Shown here: positions 1 through 9,097 of the stretch, piece after piece
Position numbering within the stretch: position 1 is the first letter of the stretch
How the letters are laid out: each line of letters starts with the position of its first letter
DNA from: Bacillus sp. FJAT-22090
GTDB taxonomy: Bacteria; Bacillota; Bacilli; Bacillales_A; Planococcaceae
Direction of reading: 5' to 3'
DNA length: 64,000 nt
NCBI RefSeq assembly: GCF_001278755.1
Contig: NZ_CP012601.1
Span: 2,728,001-2,792,000 of the forward strand
The notes under the pieces: model-generated
Databases searched by the model: none
Told to the model about the DNA's origin: nothing
What the model saw: the letters and a program-made list of their open reading frames with translations, nothing else
Made by a program: the position numbers and the translations under genes

Positions 1-435
1 TTTTTCACATTGTTCTTCTACATGTATACTAACTTCTAGCCTTTCTCCAAAACGTAAGCTCTGAATTTCCAAGTAATTATTTACATATGCTATTTCATCC
101 TCCACTTTGATTAAAGAAGCATGTGTAATATATTTAAACTTAAAGAATTTAGCCATAACCTCTAAACCTTTTATCAATTCTTCTTTTCGATCTAAGCGCG
201 CTAAACTCAACATCGTATTTAATGTATTAAAAAAAAAGTGTGGCTGTATTTGTTGATTCAACTGGTCGTAATTTGCATGTTGTAATTCTTTTTCTAGAGC
301 AAGCTTAGATGCTTCTTTCTGGAGATTATCAATCTGTCTTTCAAAAATCATTACAAACGAAAGAGTAAAAGCTCCTACTAGAGGAGCTAATACACATATC
401 AAGACGTATAAGGAAAAAGACTCTAAAGGCATCAT
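1..435 (-). CDS. Sensor histidine kinase, LytS/YesM type (C-terminus outside window)
   Basis: The frame is open from the ATG at 433-435 to the window edge, so only the N-terminal ~145 residues are seen. One hydrophobic helix (about residues 8-30) is followed by a short coiled region and then QIQPHFFFNTLN, the phospho-acceptor signature of the His_kinase (PF06580) family in which the active histidine sits in QPHF. Members pair with LytTR- or AraC-type response regulators and often sense cell-wall or nutrient signals. An AAAGGA ribosome site lies about 9 bases upstream. It reads the same way as the transporter genes to its right but is 80 bases from them; it might control them, which is inference. 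The ATPase domain and partner regulator are not visible. Confidence 0.85.
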   Translation of the reverse strand, partial: MMPLESFSLYVLICVLAPLVGAFTLSFVMIFERQIDNLQKEASKLALEKELQHANYDQLNQQIQPHFFFNTLNTMLSLARLDRKEELIKGLEVMAKFFKFKYITHASLIKVEDEIAYVNNYLEIQSLRFGERLEVSIHVEEQCEK

Positions 436-517
436 TTTGTATACGTCCTTTCTTAAATATCTTATTTCACTATCGTATCCTCATTATTAAGAATAGTAAA
501 TCATCTTAAGTAATATT

Positions 518-1519
518 TTATCTTGTAAATAATTCCTCAGCAAAATGACAAGCGACCGAATGATTTGTCTCTATTTCCCTTAAAATAGGTTCTTCCTGGA
601 AACAACGCTCTGTTGCAAAGGGACAACGCGTATGGAATCTACAACCTGTAGGAGGATTTATTGGAGAAGGAACATCTCCCTTTAAAATGATTCTTTCTCT
701 CCTTTTTGTTTCGTCGATTACAGGTATAGCTGATAAAAGGGCCTTCGTATATGGATGCATAGGCTTATTAAATAAAGAATATTTATCTGCAATTTCTACT
801 ACTTTCCCTAAATACATAACCATTACTCGATCCGAAATATGTCGCACCACACTTAAATCATGAGAAATAAATAAAAATGTAAGATCGAACTCTTTTTGTA
901 ATTTCTTTAATAAGTTTAATATTTGCGCTTGAATCGATACATCTAAAGCTGAAACAGCTTCATCACAGATTATTATCTCTGGATTTACAGCTAGTGCTCT
1001 AGCTATACCAATACGCTGTCTTTGACCTCCAGAAAATTCATGTGGATACCTTTCTAAGTATTCGGGGCGTAGCCCAACATGCTTCATCAACTCTAACATT
1101 CTCACCTCTCGCTTATTAGGAGGGAGTACCTTTTGAATCGCCATTGCTTCCTCTAACATTTGACGTATTGTTCTTCTAGGATTTAAAGAAGCATAGGGGT
1201 CTTGGAATATTACTTGTATGTTACCTCTTATATCTCGAAGCTCTTTTTTACTCATTCTAAGAAGAGATTTGCCTTTAAACACTACATCCCCTTCAGTAGG
1301 TTCATCAAGACGTAGAATAGAACGTCCAGTTGTCGATTTACCGCACCCCGACTCTCCTACGATACTTAATGTTTCTCCAGGAAATAGACTAAAGTTTATA
1401 CCATCAACAGCCTTTACTACCTGTTTAGGTTGGAACATAACTTCTCTTTTCAACACAAAATGCTGCTTTAAATCAGAAATCTTTAATAATGGCACTTTTT
1501 CTTTTAGGGTATTATTCAT
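518..1519 (-). CDS. Oligopeptide/dipeptide ABC transporter ATP-binding protein (OppF/DppF type)
   Basis: One of two ATPases that power a peptide-type importer at the inner face of the membrane. Walker A GESGCGKST is at about residues 55-63, the signature FSGGQRQRIGIARA and Walker B IIICDEAVSALD follow, and the C-terminal oligo_HPY region carries the three-cysteine GCRFHTRCPFATERC element typical of this subfamily. The ATG at 1517-1519 is preferred over an upstream in-frame start because AGAGGTGG lies just before it and it overlaps the preceding gene by ATGA, giving translational coupling. It is the last gene of a four-gene minus-strand operon. The substrate cannot be read from the ATPase; peptides or another amide-containing solute are both possible. 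Confidence 0.93.
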   Translation of the reverse strand: MNNTLKEKVPLLKISDLKQHFVLKREVMFQPKQVVKAVDGINFSLFPGETLSIVGESGCGKSTTGRSILRLDEPTEGDVVFKGKSLLRMSKKELRDIRGNIQVIFQDPYASLNPRRTIRQMLEEAMAIQKVLPPNKREVRMLELMKHVGLRPEYLERYPHEFSGGQRQRIGIARALAVNPEIIICDEAVSALDVSIQAQILNLLKKLQKEFDLTFLFISHDLSVVRHISDRVMVMYLGKVVEIADKYSLFNKPMHPYTKALLSAIPVIDETKRRERIILKGDVPSPINPPTGCRFHTRCPFATERCFQEEPILREIETNHSVACHFAEELFTR

Positions 1520-2529
1520 GGCGCAACCACCTCTTTTGTAAAACTCTCTTGCCATTCTTCTGAATACTTCCAACACCTAACTTTACTTAATTCATCCACT
1601 TGGGTTAAATTCGGTTGCTTTTGAACACAAATATCTTGTGCAAATGGACATCTTTCTGCAAATCTACAACCAACTGGATAGTCATAAGGACTCGGAACAG
1701 TACCTTCAATAATTTGTAGCTCTTCTTGATCTTCATATAGTTTAGGAAGAGAGCCAATCAGCCCTTGTGTATAAGGATGTAAAGGATTTATAAATAAATC
1801 TTTCGCAACTTGTTGTTCTACAATTTGTCCTGCATACATGACCCCAACTTGATCACACATTTCAGCTACTACACCCAAATCATGTGTGATAAAGATAATG
1901 CCCATTCCAATTTTCTTTTGTAAATCTTTCATAATTTCTAAAATTTGCGCTTGAATAGTAACATCTAACGCAGTAGTTGGCTCATCGGCAATCAGAACTT
2001 CTGGAGTACAGGCTAATGCCATAGCAATCATTATTCTTTGTCTCATACCACCACTAAGCTGAAATGGTTCGTGCTTTGCTCTTTTTTCAGGAGAAGGAAT
2101 ACCAACGAGACCAATCATTTCAACTGATTTATCCCACGCTTGTTTTTTAGTTAATCCCTGATGCAACCTTAATGCTTCAGCAATTTGCTCCCCTACGGGG
2201 ATAACAGGGTTTAAGCTAGTCATAGGTTCTTGAAAAATCATCGAAATACGATTCCCTCTAATTTTCCGTATTTCCTCATCGGACATTTTTACTAAGTCCT
2301 GTCCCTTCAATAAAACTTGACCATCCACTATTTTCCCAGGCGGCGAAGGGATTAACCGAAGGATCGATAAAGAAGTCATGGATTTTCCGCAACCTGATTC
2401 TCCAACAATCCCCAGTGTTTCACCCTTTCTCAAAGTAAAATCTATGCCATCCACGGCTTTTGAAATGCCTTTATTAGAAATAAAATGTGTTTTTAAATTC
2501 TTTACTTCTAATACAATTTCTCTTTCCAT
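1516..2529 (-). CDS. Oligopeptide/dipeptide ABC transporter ATP-binding protein (OppD/DppD type)
   Basis: Second ATPase of the same importer, 337 residues, the usual length for the family. It shows Walker A GESGCGKSMT, signature QLSGGMRQRIMIAMAL, Walker B VLIADEPTTALD and the C-terminal cysteine element GCRFAERCPFAQDIC of the oligo_HPY domain. OppD- and OppF-type ATPases act as a heterodimer below the two permeases. Its stop overlaps the start of the OppF-type gene by four bases, and the DppB-type permease gene ends only 11 bases upstream, so the four genes are almost certainly one transcript. Confidence 0.93.
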   Translation of the reverse strand: MEREIVLEVKNLKTHFISNKGISKAVDGIDFTLRKGETLGIVGESGCGKSMTSLSILRLIPSPPGKIVDGQVLLKGQDLVKMSDEEIRKIRGNRISMIFQEPMTSLNPVIPVGEQIAEALRLHQGLTKKQAWDKSVEMIGLVGIPSPEKRAKHEPFQLSGGMRQRIMIAMALACTPEVLIADEPTTALDVTIQAQILEIMKDLQKKIGMGIIFITHDLGVVAEMCDQVGVMYAGQIVEQQVAKDLFINPLHPYTQGLIGSLPKLYEDQEELQIIEGTVPSPYDYPVGCRFAERCPFAQDICVQKQPNLTQVDELSKVRCWKYSEEWQESFTKEVVAP

Positions 2530-2540
2530 TGTTTTCCCCC

Positions 2541-3461
2541 CTAGTTTAAATCGATTCGTTTATTGAACACTCTATACATAACGTCTACTAATAGATTTAC
2601 GAATACAAAAACTAAAGAAGCTACAAGTACTCCACCTTGTACCATTGGAATATCACGTGTACGTATTGCATCTACTATCATTCGACCTAAACCATTTATG
2701 GCAAATACTGATTCTACTAAGACAGTTCCCCCTAGTAAACTACCAAACTGTAACCCAACGACTGTAATAACAGGAATCAATGCGTTTCGTAAAGCATGTT
2801 TATAAATAATCACTTGACCTTTAAGTCCTTTTGCTTTTGCGGTACGTATATAGTCTTGCCCAACAACCTCGAGCATACTGGAACGCGTCATACGCGCTAC
2901 AATAGCTGCTCCTCCTGCCCCAAGCGTAATAGCCGGTAAAATTATATGTGCTAAACTATCCCACCCAGCTACTGGCAGCCACTGCAATTTAACCGAGAAC
3001 ACGTACATCAGTAATAGACCTAACCAAAAGCTTGGCAGTGATATTCCAAGCAACGCTATAACCATTACTGTAATATCAGAAAATGAGTATGGTCTCACTG
3101 CTGAAATAATTCCAGCAATTAGTCCGAGTACTATTGTTATAGTAATACTAAAAAAAGCAAGCTCCATTGTAATAGGTAGTCTAATCATAATTTCATCTAA
3201 CACAGGTTGATTATTTTTGAGCGAATTTCCTAAATCTCCTTGAAATACATTCCCTACATACGAAAGATATTGTTCGTGAAGTGGTTTGTTTAAACCTAAG
3301 TCTTCTCTCAATTCATTAATAGTTTCTTTCGAAGCTCCCTCCCCTGCCATAATAACCGCCGGATCTCCGGGAACCATTTGCATAATTAAAAACACAACTA
3401 AGGTGACACCTAATATGACAGGAACAATCTGCACCAAGCGTTTCATTATAAATAAAAACAT
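2541..3461 (-). CDS. Peptide-type ABC transporter permease (OppB/DppB type)
   Basis: Membrane subunit of 306 residues with an N-terminal helix that begins MFLFIMKRLVQIVPV, typical of DppB/NikB permeases, and about six transmembrane segments. The EAA-type cytoplasmic loop that contacts the ATPase is visible around IRTAKAKGLKGQVIIYKHALRN (split here: IRTAKAKGL and KHALRNALIP). The start has AAGGGGG seven bases upstream. It lies 14 bases downstream of the DppC-type gene and 11 bases upstream of the OppD-type ATPase. Together with DppC-type it forms the translocation channel. Confidence 0.92.
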   Translation of the reverse strand: MFLFIMKRLVQIVPVILGVTLVVFLIMQMVPGDPAVIMAGEGASKETINELREDLGLNKPLHEQYLSYVGNVFQGDLGNSLKNNQPVLDEIMIRLPITMELAFFSITITIVLGLIAGIISAVRPYSFSDITVMVIALLGISLPSFWLGLLLMYVFSVKLQWLPVAGWDSLAHIILPAITLGAGGAAIVARMTRSSMLEVVGQDYIRTAKAKGLKGQVIIYKHALRNALIPVITVVGLQFGSLLGGTVLVESVFAINGLGRMIVDAIRTRDIPMVQGGVLVASLVFVFVNLLVDVMYRVFNKRIDLN

Positions 3462-3475
3462 TATGAATCCCCCTT

Positions 3476-4378
3476 TTATTTTTTCATTCTAGGATCTAAA
3501 GCATCGCGCAATCCGTCTCCAAATAAGTTAAAGCCTAATACTAAAACAGATATCATAAGCCCCGGAAAGATGGCCATATAAGGTGCACTAAAAATAAAAT
3601 CCCTACCACTAGACAGCATTGCCCCCCATTCTGGTGATGGTGGCTGAGCACCTAAACCTAAAAAGGATAACCCTGCTGCTGACAAAATAGCAGTAGCAAG
3701 CCTTAAAGAACCTTGAACAATAATTGGTGACAAAATATTAGGCAAAATGTGCCGGAAAATGATGATTAAATCGTTTGCTCCTAACGTACGAATCGCATCT
3801 ATATATTCTAGTTTCTTTACTTCCATCGTTGATCCACGAACAATTCTTGCAAATAAAGGAATGGAAAAAACCCCTACAGCAATTGTTACATTTATAAGAC
3901 TTGGTCCAAGTGCACTAATAATTGCAAGTGCCAATAAAATCCCTGGAAAGGCAAGCATTACGTCTAAGCAACGGCTTATAATAGTGTCTAACCATTTACC
4001 GTAGTAACCAGCAATCAGACCAAGAATTATCCCAAAAAATGCTCCAAAAAACACAGATGAAAAACCAACACCTAACGATAACCTAGAGCCATATAAGATA
4101 CGACTTAATATATCCCTTCCCTTATCATCGGTTCCCATCCAATGAGACAGAGACGGTGATTGCAACTTGTCTTGTAGATTAATTTCATATGGATCATAAG
4201 GTGCAAGAATTGGAGCTAAAAAAGTGAGGGATATATATAGGAAAATGATTACTCCTCCTACCATTGCCGCCTTATTTTGACCTATCGTCCAAAAAAATGA
4301 CTTCCATTTTTCTCTCCGAACTTTCTTTCTTGCAATGATTAACGCTCCAACATCTACTTCTGTACTATTAATCGTCAT
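3476..4378 (-). CDS. Peptide-type ABC transporter permease (OppC/DppC type)
   Basis: First gene of the importer operon, 300 residues from the ATG at 4376-4378. That start is chosen because AAGGGGG (4387-4393) sits eight bases upstream, whereas the longer frame has no good ribosome site. The N-terminal OppC_N region (helix plus APYDPYEIN) is followed by LGTDDKGRD-like MGTDDKGRDILSR and five or so membrane segments with the ATPase-contacting loop IDAIRTLGANDLIIIFRHIL. This is the standard architecture of DppC/NikC permeases. Transcription diverges from the binding-protein gene across the AT-rich region 4379-4576. Confidence 0.92.
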   Translation of the reverse strand: MTINSTEVDVGALIIARKKVRREKWKSFFWTIGQNKAAMVGGVIIFLYISLTFLAPILAPYDPYEINLQDKLQSPSLSHWMGTDDKGRDILSRILYGSRLSLGVGFSSVFFGAFFGIILGLIAGYYGKWLDTIISRCLDVMLAFPGILLALAIISALGPSLINVTIAVGVFSIPLFARIVRGSTMEVKKLEYIDAIRTLGANDLIIIFRHILPNILSPIIVQGSLRLATAILSAAGLSFLGLGAQPPSPEWGAMLSSGRDFIFSAPYMAIFPGLMISVLVLGFNLFGDGLRDALDPRMKK

Positions 4379-4475
4379 TTTTAAAACCCCCTTGTTCTGC
4401 ATCCTTTTCGTAATAAGGTAACATCACGATATATAAGAAAAGAAAGAAAGTAAATAGAGTTGAAAACAATAGTCA

Positions 4476-4508
4476 AAATATTTTAAAAAATAGTAAATAT
4501 TTTAAAAA
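4476..4508. repeat. 14-bp direct repeat in the divergent transporter promoter region
   Basis: AAATATTTTAAAAA occurs at 4476-4489 and again at 4495-4508, a 19-bp period close to two helical turns. It sits between the divergent permease operon and binding-protein gene, upstream of a TATAAT (4528-4533) that could serve the latter. A regulator site is possible, but the sequence is so AT-rich that chance or DNA curvature also explains it. Confidence 0.4.
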
Positions 4509-4576
4509 TATTATTAATTCTTTTATTTATAATTGAAAACTAGCAGCACAAATAAAAAACATTTGGGGGGAAACAA

Positions 4577-6151
4577 ATGAAGAAATTTAAATGGTTACAC
4601 ATTATTGCATTTTTATCTGTTTTTGTACTCCTTTTACAAGGATGCTCAACAGGATCTTCAGGAGAAAAAGAAAATTCAGAAAGTAAAGAATCTGCAAGTG
4701 GAGATAAATCAGGAGGAAACCTTGTAGTCGTTCGCTTATCGGATGCAACTGGACTCGATCCACACTTTATTACAGATATACCTTCTGCGAACGTTGTTCA
4801 CGGAAAAGTGTATGAAACGCTTGTTGCTTTTGATAAAGACAGAAAAATTGTCCCACTACTTGCTACTGAATGGAATCAAGTGGATGATTTAACTTGGGAC
4901 TTCACATTAAGAGAGGGTGTAAAATTCCATGATGGAACACCATTTAATGCAGAAGCTGTAAAAGTAACTCTAGAAAGATTACTTGACCCTGCGACTGGGT
5001 CTCCACAAAAAGATAAATTAGGTATGATTTCAGAAGTAATTGTAAAAGACGAAACACATGTAACGCTTAAATTATCCGAGCCTTATGCTCCTTTGCTTTC
5101 CATTTTGGCAAGCAATGAAGGAAGTATCTTAAGTCCAAAATCTATTACTGAAACACCTGATCAATTAGCAACAACACCCGTTGGTACAGGTCCATTCGTG
5201 TTCGGTTCTTGGAAATCCGGACAACAAATTACCCTAAATAAGAACAATGACTACTGGGGTGAAAAAGTTAAAGTTGATAGTGTAGAATTCAAAGTAGTTC
5301 CAGAGGATGCAACACGACTAGCGATGGTTGAAAGTGGCGAAGCACATATTTCTGATCAAGTTCCTGTTACTGAAATTGATCGAATTGAAAATTCCGATAG
5401 TCTAAATCTTTTTAGAACAGATGGTTTAGCTGTAGAGTATGTAGGATTTAATACAACACAAGCTCCGTTTGACGATGTTAAAGTTCGACAAGCAGTTAGC
5501 TATGCAGTTGAAAGACAAGCAATTATCGATGGCGTTTATAATAACATCGGAACACTTGCAAACGTTGCAATGAGTCCAAAAGTGTTTGGTTATAGCAAAG
5601 ATATTGAAGCGTACCCTTATGATGTAAACAAAGCAAAATCACTTTTAAAAGAAGCTGGCCACGAAAAAGGAATTAAAGCTACTCTTTTAACTAGTGACAG
5701 AAAAGAACGAATTAATATGGCAGAAGTTATTCAATCTCAGCTAAAAGGCATTGGAGTAGAAGTAGAAATACAAGTGATGGAATATGGTTCATATATCGAA
5801 CAGGTCGACAGTGGAAAACATCAAATGTTTATAGGGGGTTGGGGTAATGCAACAGGTGACGGAGACTACAACCAGTACAATCTATTCCATTCGGCATCTA
5901 TAGGTTCTCCAGGTAACCATTTCTATTACCAAAATCCAGAGGTAGACAAACTAATTGAACAAGGTCGAGTAGAAGTAGATCCTAATAAACGAGAAGAAAT
6001 TTACAAACAAGCTATGCAAATTGAAATGGACGATGCTGTATATATCCCTATTAGAAACTACGAACATATAGCTGTCTATAATAATGATGTTGAAAACTTT
6101 TGGTTAGACGCTTCAAATTACCTGATTCTAAATGAAGTGACAGTAAAATAA
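4577..6151 (+). CDS. Peptide-type ABC transporter substrate-binding lipoprotein (SBP family 5)
   Basis: Extracellular binding protein of 524 residues. A lipoprotein signal ends at LLLQGC with Cys23 as the lipidated residue, followed by a Ser/Gly/Lys/Glu linker. The mature part has the SBP_bac_5 pattern: GLDPHFIT near the start, YETLVAFD, LREGVKFHDGTPFNAEAV, GTGPFVFGSWK and VRQAVSYAVER. The ribosome site TTGGGGGG is eight bases before the ATG. It diverges from the permease/ATPase operon and is followed by two amidohydrolase genes, so the captured ligand is probably their substrate. Binding proteins of this family also take nickel, glutathione or opine-like solutes, so 'dipeptide' is only a class name. 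Confidence 0.93.
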   Translation: MKKFKWLHIIAFLSVFVLLLQGCSTGSSGEKENSESKESASGDKSGGNLVVVRLSDATGLDPHFITDIPSANVVHGKVYETLVAFDKDRKIVPLLATEWNQVDDLTWDFTLREGVKFHDGTPFNAEAVKVTLERLLDPATGSPQKDKLGMISEVIVKDETHVTLKLSEPYAPLLSILASNEGSILSPKSITETPDQLATTPVGTGPFVFGSWKSGQQITLNKNNDYWGEKVKVDSVEFKVVPEDATRLAMVESGEAHISDQVPVTEIDRIENSDSLNLFRTDGLAVEYVGFNTTQAPFDDVKVRQAVSYAVERQAIIDGVYNNIGTLANVAMSPKVFGYSKDIEAYPYDVNKAKSLLKEAGHEKGIKATLLTSDRKERINMAEVIQSQLKGIGVEVEIQVMEYGSYIEQVDSGKHQMFIGGWGNATGDGDYNQYNLFHSASIGSPGNHFYYQNPEVDKLIEQGRVEVDPNKREEIYKQAMQIEMDDAVYIPIRNYEHIAVYNNDVENFWLDASNYLILNEVTVK

Positions 6152-6158
6152 TACACAC

Positions 6159-6190
6159 TTCAAAGAGACTGGTTAACCAGTCTCTTTGAA
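6159..6190 (+). terminator. 32-bp perfect palindrome between binding-protein and amidohydrolase genes
   Basis: A perfect 16+16 bp palindrome centred at 6174/6175, eight bases after the binding-protein stop and before the ribosome site of the next gene. It can form a long hairpin but has no T-run, so it is more likely a partial attenuator or mRNA 3'-end stabiliser. That would give the binding protein more message than the enzymes. Confidence 0.6.
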
Positions 6191-6209
6191 TATATCGGGA
6201 GGATAAAAC

Positions 6210-7457
6210 ATGAAAACTCTTCTTATTAAAAATGCTCTTCTTGAAACTGGTTTTGTTTTTGAAAATGGACGTGTTGTCCAAACAAATACGGATCTTTTCG
6301 ATGTACTTATTCAAGATGGAAAAATTATGGAAATTGAAAACCATATACAAACCACCAGCTCTGACTATGAGGTAATTGAGGCACACGGAAAGCTGTTAAT
6401 GCCTTCTTTTAGAGAGATGCATATACACGTGGACAAAACTTACTTCAGTGGTCCTTGGAAAGCATGTACACCGATTACAAATGGGATTTTAACAAGAATT
6501 GAAGAAGAACAAGAATTATTACCAGCCCAGCTTCCATTTGCCTTAAACCGAGCTGAAAAAATGATAGAGTGGCTCATTTCTCAAGGACATACACATATTC
6601 GCTCCCACTGTAATGTTGACCCACAAATAGGGACAAAACATATTGAGATTACTAAAGAAGCATTTAAAAAGTTTGAAAACCAAGTCACATATGACATTGT
6701 TGCTTTTCCTCAACATGGGTTACTACGTTCAAAAGTTGAACCTTTAATGCGTGAAGCCATGAAATTGGGTGCAACACTTGTCGGTGGAGTTGACCCAGCT
6801 ACTATTGATCGAGATATCGATCGTTCTTTGAACTTAACTATGGACATTGCAGTTGAATCCGGAAAAGGCATAGACATGCATATTCACGATCCAAATTCAC
6901 TTGGTGCATTTGAATTTTATAAGCTAGTAGAACTAACAAAACAAGCAAAAAAAGATGGGCAAGTTACAATTAGTCATGCAATGGCTTTAGGCGATCTTCA
7001 CGGAAAAGAATTAGAAGAATTAGTGGCAGTTTTAGCGGAGACAAGAATTGATGTCACATCAACTGTCCCTATCGGCCGATCCACTATACCTATTCCTTAT
7101 TTACATGAGAATGGAGTCCTGGTTTCCCTTGGTCATGATAGCCTGACTGATCATTGGTCGCCTTTTGGGACAGGTGATACAATTGAAAAATTAAGCATTT
7201 TAGCCGAGAGATTTAAGTTTATCGATGAATACTCCTTAAATCGTTGTTGGAAATATGCTTCAGGAGGTATAACTCCCCTAACTGATTCTGGAGACAGAGT
7301 ATGGCCCAAAATAGGAGACAGAGCAAATGTACTTCTCCTAGATGCTGTATGCTCCGCTCAAGCCGTTGCTAGAAGACGTCCGATAACGCATGTCATATCA
7401 AATGGAAACATTGCTTATATAAATGACGAGGTTCTAGCTAAGGAGGTAACGCAATGA
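6210..7457 (+). CDS. Amidohydrolase family protein, cytosine-deaminase-like (first of pair)
   Basis: Metal-dependent hydrolase of 415 residues in the CodA/N-isopropylammelide-hydrolase branch of the amidohydrolase superfamily. The first metal motif MHIHVDKTYF follows the N-terminal beta-sandwich; other conserved blocks are AFPQHGLL, GGVDPATIDRD, DMHIHDP, TISHAMALG and LGHDSLTDHWSPFG, where the last Asp is the usual catalytic metal ligand. The WSP(F/Y)G block is typical of cytosine-deaminase-type enzymes. It overlaps the next gene by ATGA and follows the binding-protein gene, so it probably hydrolyses or deaminates whatever the importer brings in. The exact substrate cannot be inferred. Confidence 0.85.
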   Translation: MKTLLIKNALLETGFVFENGRVVQTNTDLFDVLIQDGKIMEIENHIQTTSSDYEVIEAHGKLLMPSFREMHIHVDKTYFSGPWKACTPITNGILTRIEEEQELLPAQLPFALNRAEKMIEWLISQGHTHIRSHCNVDPQIGTKHIEITKEAFKKFENQVTYDIVAFPQHGLLRSKVEPLMREAMKLGATLVGGVDPATIDRDIDRSLNLTMDIAVESGKGIDMHIHDPNSLGAFEFYKLVELTKQAKKDGQVTISHAMALGDLHGKELEELVAVLAETRIDVTSTVPIGRSTIPIPYLHENGVLVSLGHDSLTDHWSPFGTGDTIEKLSILAERFKFIDEYSLNRCWKYASGGITPLTDSGDRVWPKIGDRANVLLLDAVCSAQAVARRRPITHVISNGNIAYINDEVLAKEVTQ

Positions 7458-8668
7458 GTAAAGTTAAATGGCTTTCAAATGTTAAATTAGAAATAGGAGA
7501 GAAATTACTACCCAATGGAACAATAGAAACTGAAACCGGGTTATTCCATCTTAAAGTAGAAGATGGGAAAATTGTTGATCAGTTATCAGCAAATGAAAAT
7601 GTACCTGCTGGTTATAAGGTTATTGATATGAAGCAAAAACTTGCATTACCAACTTTTAAAGAGATGCATAATCATTTAGACAAAACATATATGACATTGG
7701 ACTGGAAAGCCTGTATCCCTGTAGCAAACTTAAAGGAGCGTTTGGATCTTGAAGCTCAAGAACTATCTATCCTAGCTGGAAGCGCACAGCAAAGAGCAAC
7801 AAAAATGATTGAAACATTGCTTCAATCTGGTTCAACTCATATTCGTACCCACGTAAATATTGATCCATATATCGGGTTGAAAAATTTAGAAGGTGTAGTA
7901 GCTGCTCTTGAAACATTTAAAGGCAAAGTAACCGCCGATATTATTGCATTTCCACAACACGGACTATTACGTGAATCAGTTCCTCAACTTATGAGAGAAG
8001 CTATGAGAAGTGGAGCAACAATGGTTGGAGGATTAGACCCAGCAGGGATAGATCGGGCTATTGAAAAATCTTTATATGAAGTAATGGATATTGCAACTGA
8101 ATTTGATGCTGACGTCGACATCCATTTACATGATGGTGGACATGTCGGCTATTATACGACAGATAAATGGATAGATATTGTACAGGAAGCAAACTATCGT
8201 GGACGAACTGCTTTAAGTCATTCCTTCTGTCTTGGGGACATCCCAATTCCACAACAAATCGTTGTTGCAAACCGTCTTGCAGAGGCAGATGTAGCCATTA
8301 TGTCGACAATTCCTATCAATTTAAATCGAGTGATTCCGCCGATCGACCTGTTAGATAATCATGGAGTAAAAGTACACTTTGGTTGTGATGGTTTTTATGA
8401 TTCTTGGAGTCCATATGGGAATGGTGATGTATTAGAGAAAGCGACACGTTTTTGCGAGCTTACAAATAAAAAGGATGAAAAATCATTAAAAAATGCACTA
8501 AAATGGGTAACTGGTGGAATATTACCTTTAAATAAAGAAGGTCAAAAGGTTTGGCCAAATATTCAAGATGACGCAAATTTTATATTTTTTGACGCCGCTT
8601 CTTCCGCAGAAGTTGTAGCTAGAAAACCTAAAAATCGTTTAGTGATGGTAAAAGGCGAATTATTATAA
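7454..8668 (+). CDS. Amidohydrolase family protein, cytosine-deaminase-like (second of pair)
   Basis: A 404-residue paralogue of the preceding gene, with the same blocks: MHNHLDKTYM, AFPQHGLL, GGLDPAGIDRA, DIHLHDGGH, ALSHSFCLG and FGCDGFYDSWSPYGNGD. The four-base overlap with the first gene implies co-translation and perhaps a hetero-oligomer. The two proteins differ at several positions in the metal-site loops (MHIH against MHNH, LGHDSL against FGCDGF). They may therefore act on different substrates or on successive steps, or one may have a structural role. Confidence 0.85.
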   Translation: MSKVKWLSNVKLEIGEKLLPNGTIETETGLFHLKVEDGKIVDQLSANENVPAGYKVIDMKQKLALPTFKEMHNHLDKTYMTLDWKACIPVANLKERLDLEAQELSILAGSAQQRATKMIETLLQSGSTHIRTHVNIDPYIGLKNLEGVVAALETFKGKVTADIIAFPQHGLLRESVPQLMREAMRSGATMVGGLDPAGIDRAIEKSLYEVMDIATEFDADVDIHLHDGGHVGYYTTDKWIDIVQEANYRGRTALSHSFCLGDIPIPQQIVVANRLAEADVAIMSTIPINLNRVIPPIDLLDNHGVKVHFGCDGFYDSWSPYGNGDVLEKATRFCELTNKKDEKSLKNALKWVTGGILPLNKEGQKVWPNIQDDANFIFFDAASSAEVVARKPKNRLVMVKGELL

Positions 8669-8674
8669 TGGACC

Positions 8675-8706
8675 TAAAAGAGAAAGAGGTACCTCTTTCT
8701 CTTTTA
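8675..8706 (+). terminator. Palindromic terminator after the amidohydrolase pair
   Basis: A 32-bp perfect palindrome centred at 8690/8691 begins six bases after the stop and is followed by a T-rich tract. It is the same size and symmetry as the 6159-6190 palindrome, so the amidohydrolase pair is framed by two such elements. Confidence 0.75.
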
Positions 8707-8790
8707 ACTTTTGGTTTTTATATTTATAATGAATGATTTGAAGTGCTTAATAGAATATGTTCTTGCGCAAACTAAAGGGAAGATCACGGA

Positions 8791-8880
8791 TGAACCTCCG
8801 CAGGATGAATCGCTCCTTCGTCTTGTCGCTCCCCCACCCTTTACGGGGTCTCATTCTTCGCGCTCTTGCTGCGTGTAAAG
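8791..8880 (+). repeat. Dispersed intergenic repeat, copy A
   Basis: The stretch 8707-9097 has no gene. It contains a GC-richer block with CCTCCGCAG, ATGAATCGCTCCTTC and GGTCTCATTCTTCGCGCTC. Parts of the same series recur near 11983-12060 and 61491-61540. No ORF, transposase or long hairpin accompanies it. The rest of the gap (8882-9067) shows nothing identifiable. Confidence 0.6.
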
Positions 8881-9097
8881 CGTACCGCCCTGAAACATCT
8901 GATGTAAATGAAAACTATTAAATATAGAAGTAAGCCTACCCAGTTCTCAATATCACTTCATCTAAAAGAGTCTATTTTAATTTCTTATCAAGAGAAATAC
9001 ACTGACATTCACAAAAAACAACTCTTAGTTTAGTGCAACTTCATTGAAAATAAACAGAGCTTAACTTTTGAAACCCAAAGGAGGAATAGTACTTTTC

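Noticed and set aside
6051-6386. Antisense ORF over the start of the first amidohydrolase
   Set aside because: Shadow of the real gene; lacks a ribosome site and crosses the palindrome.
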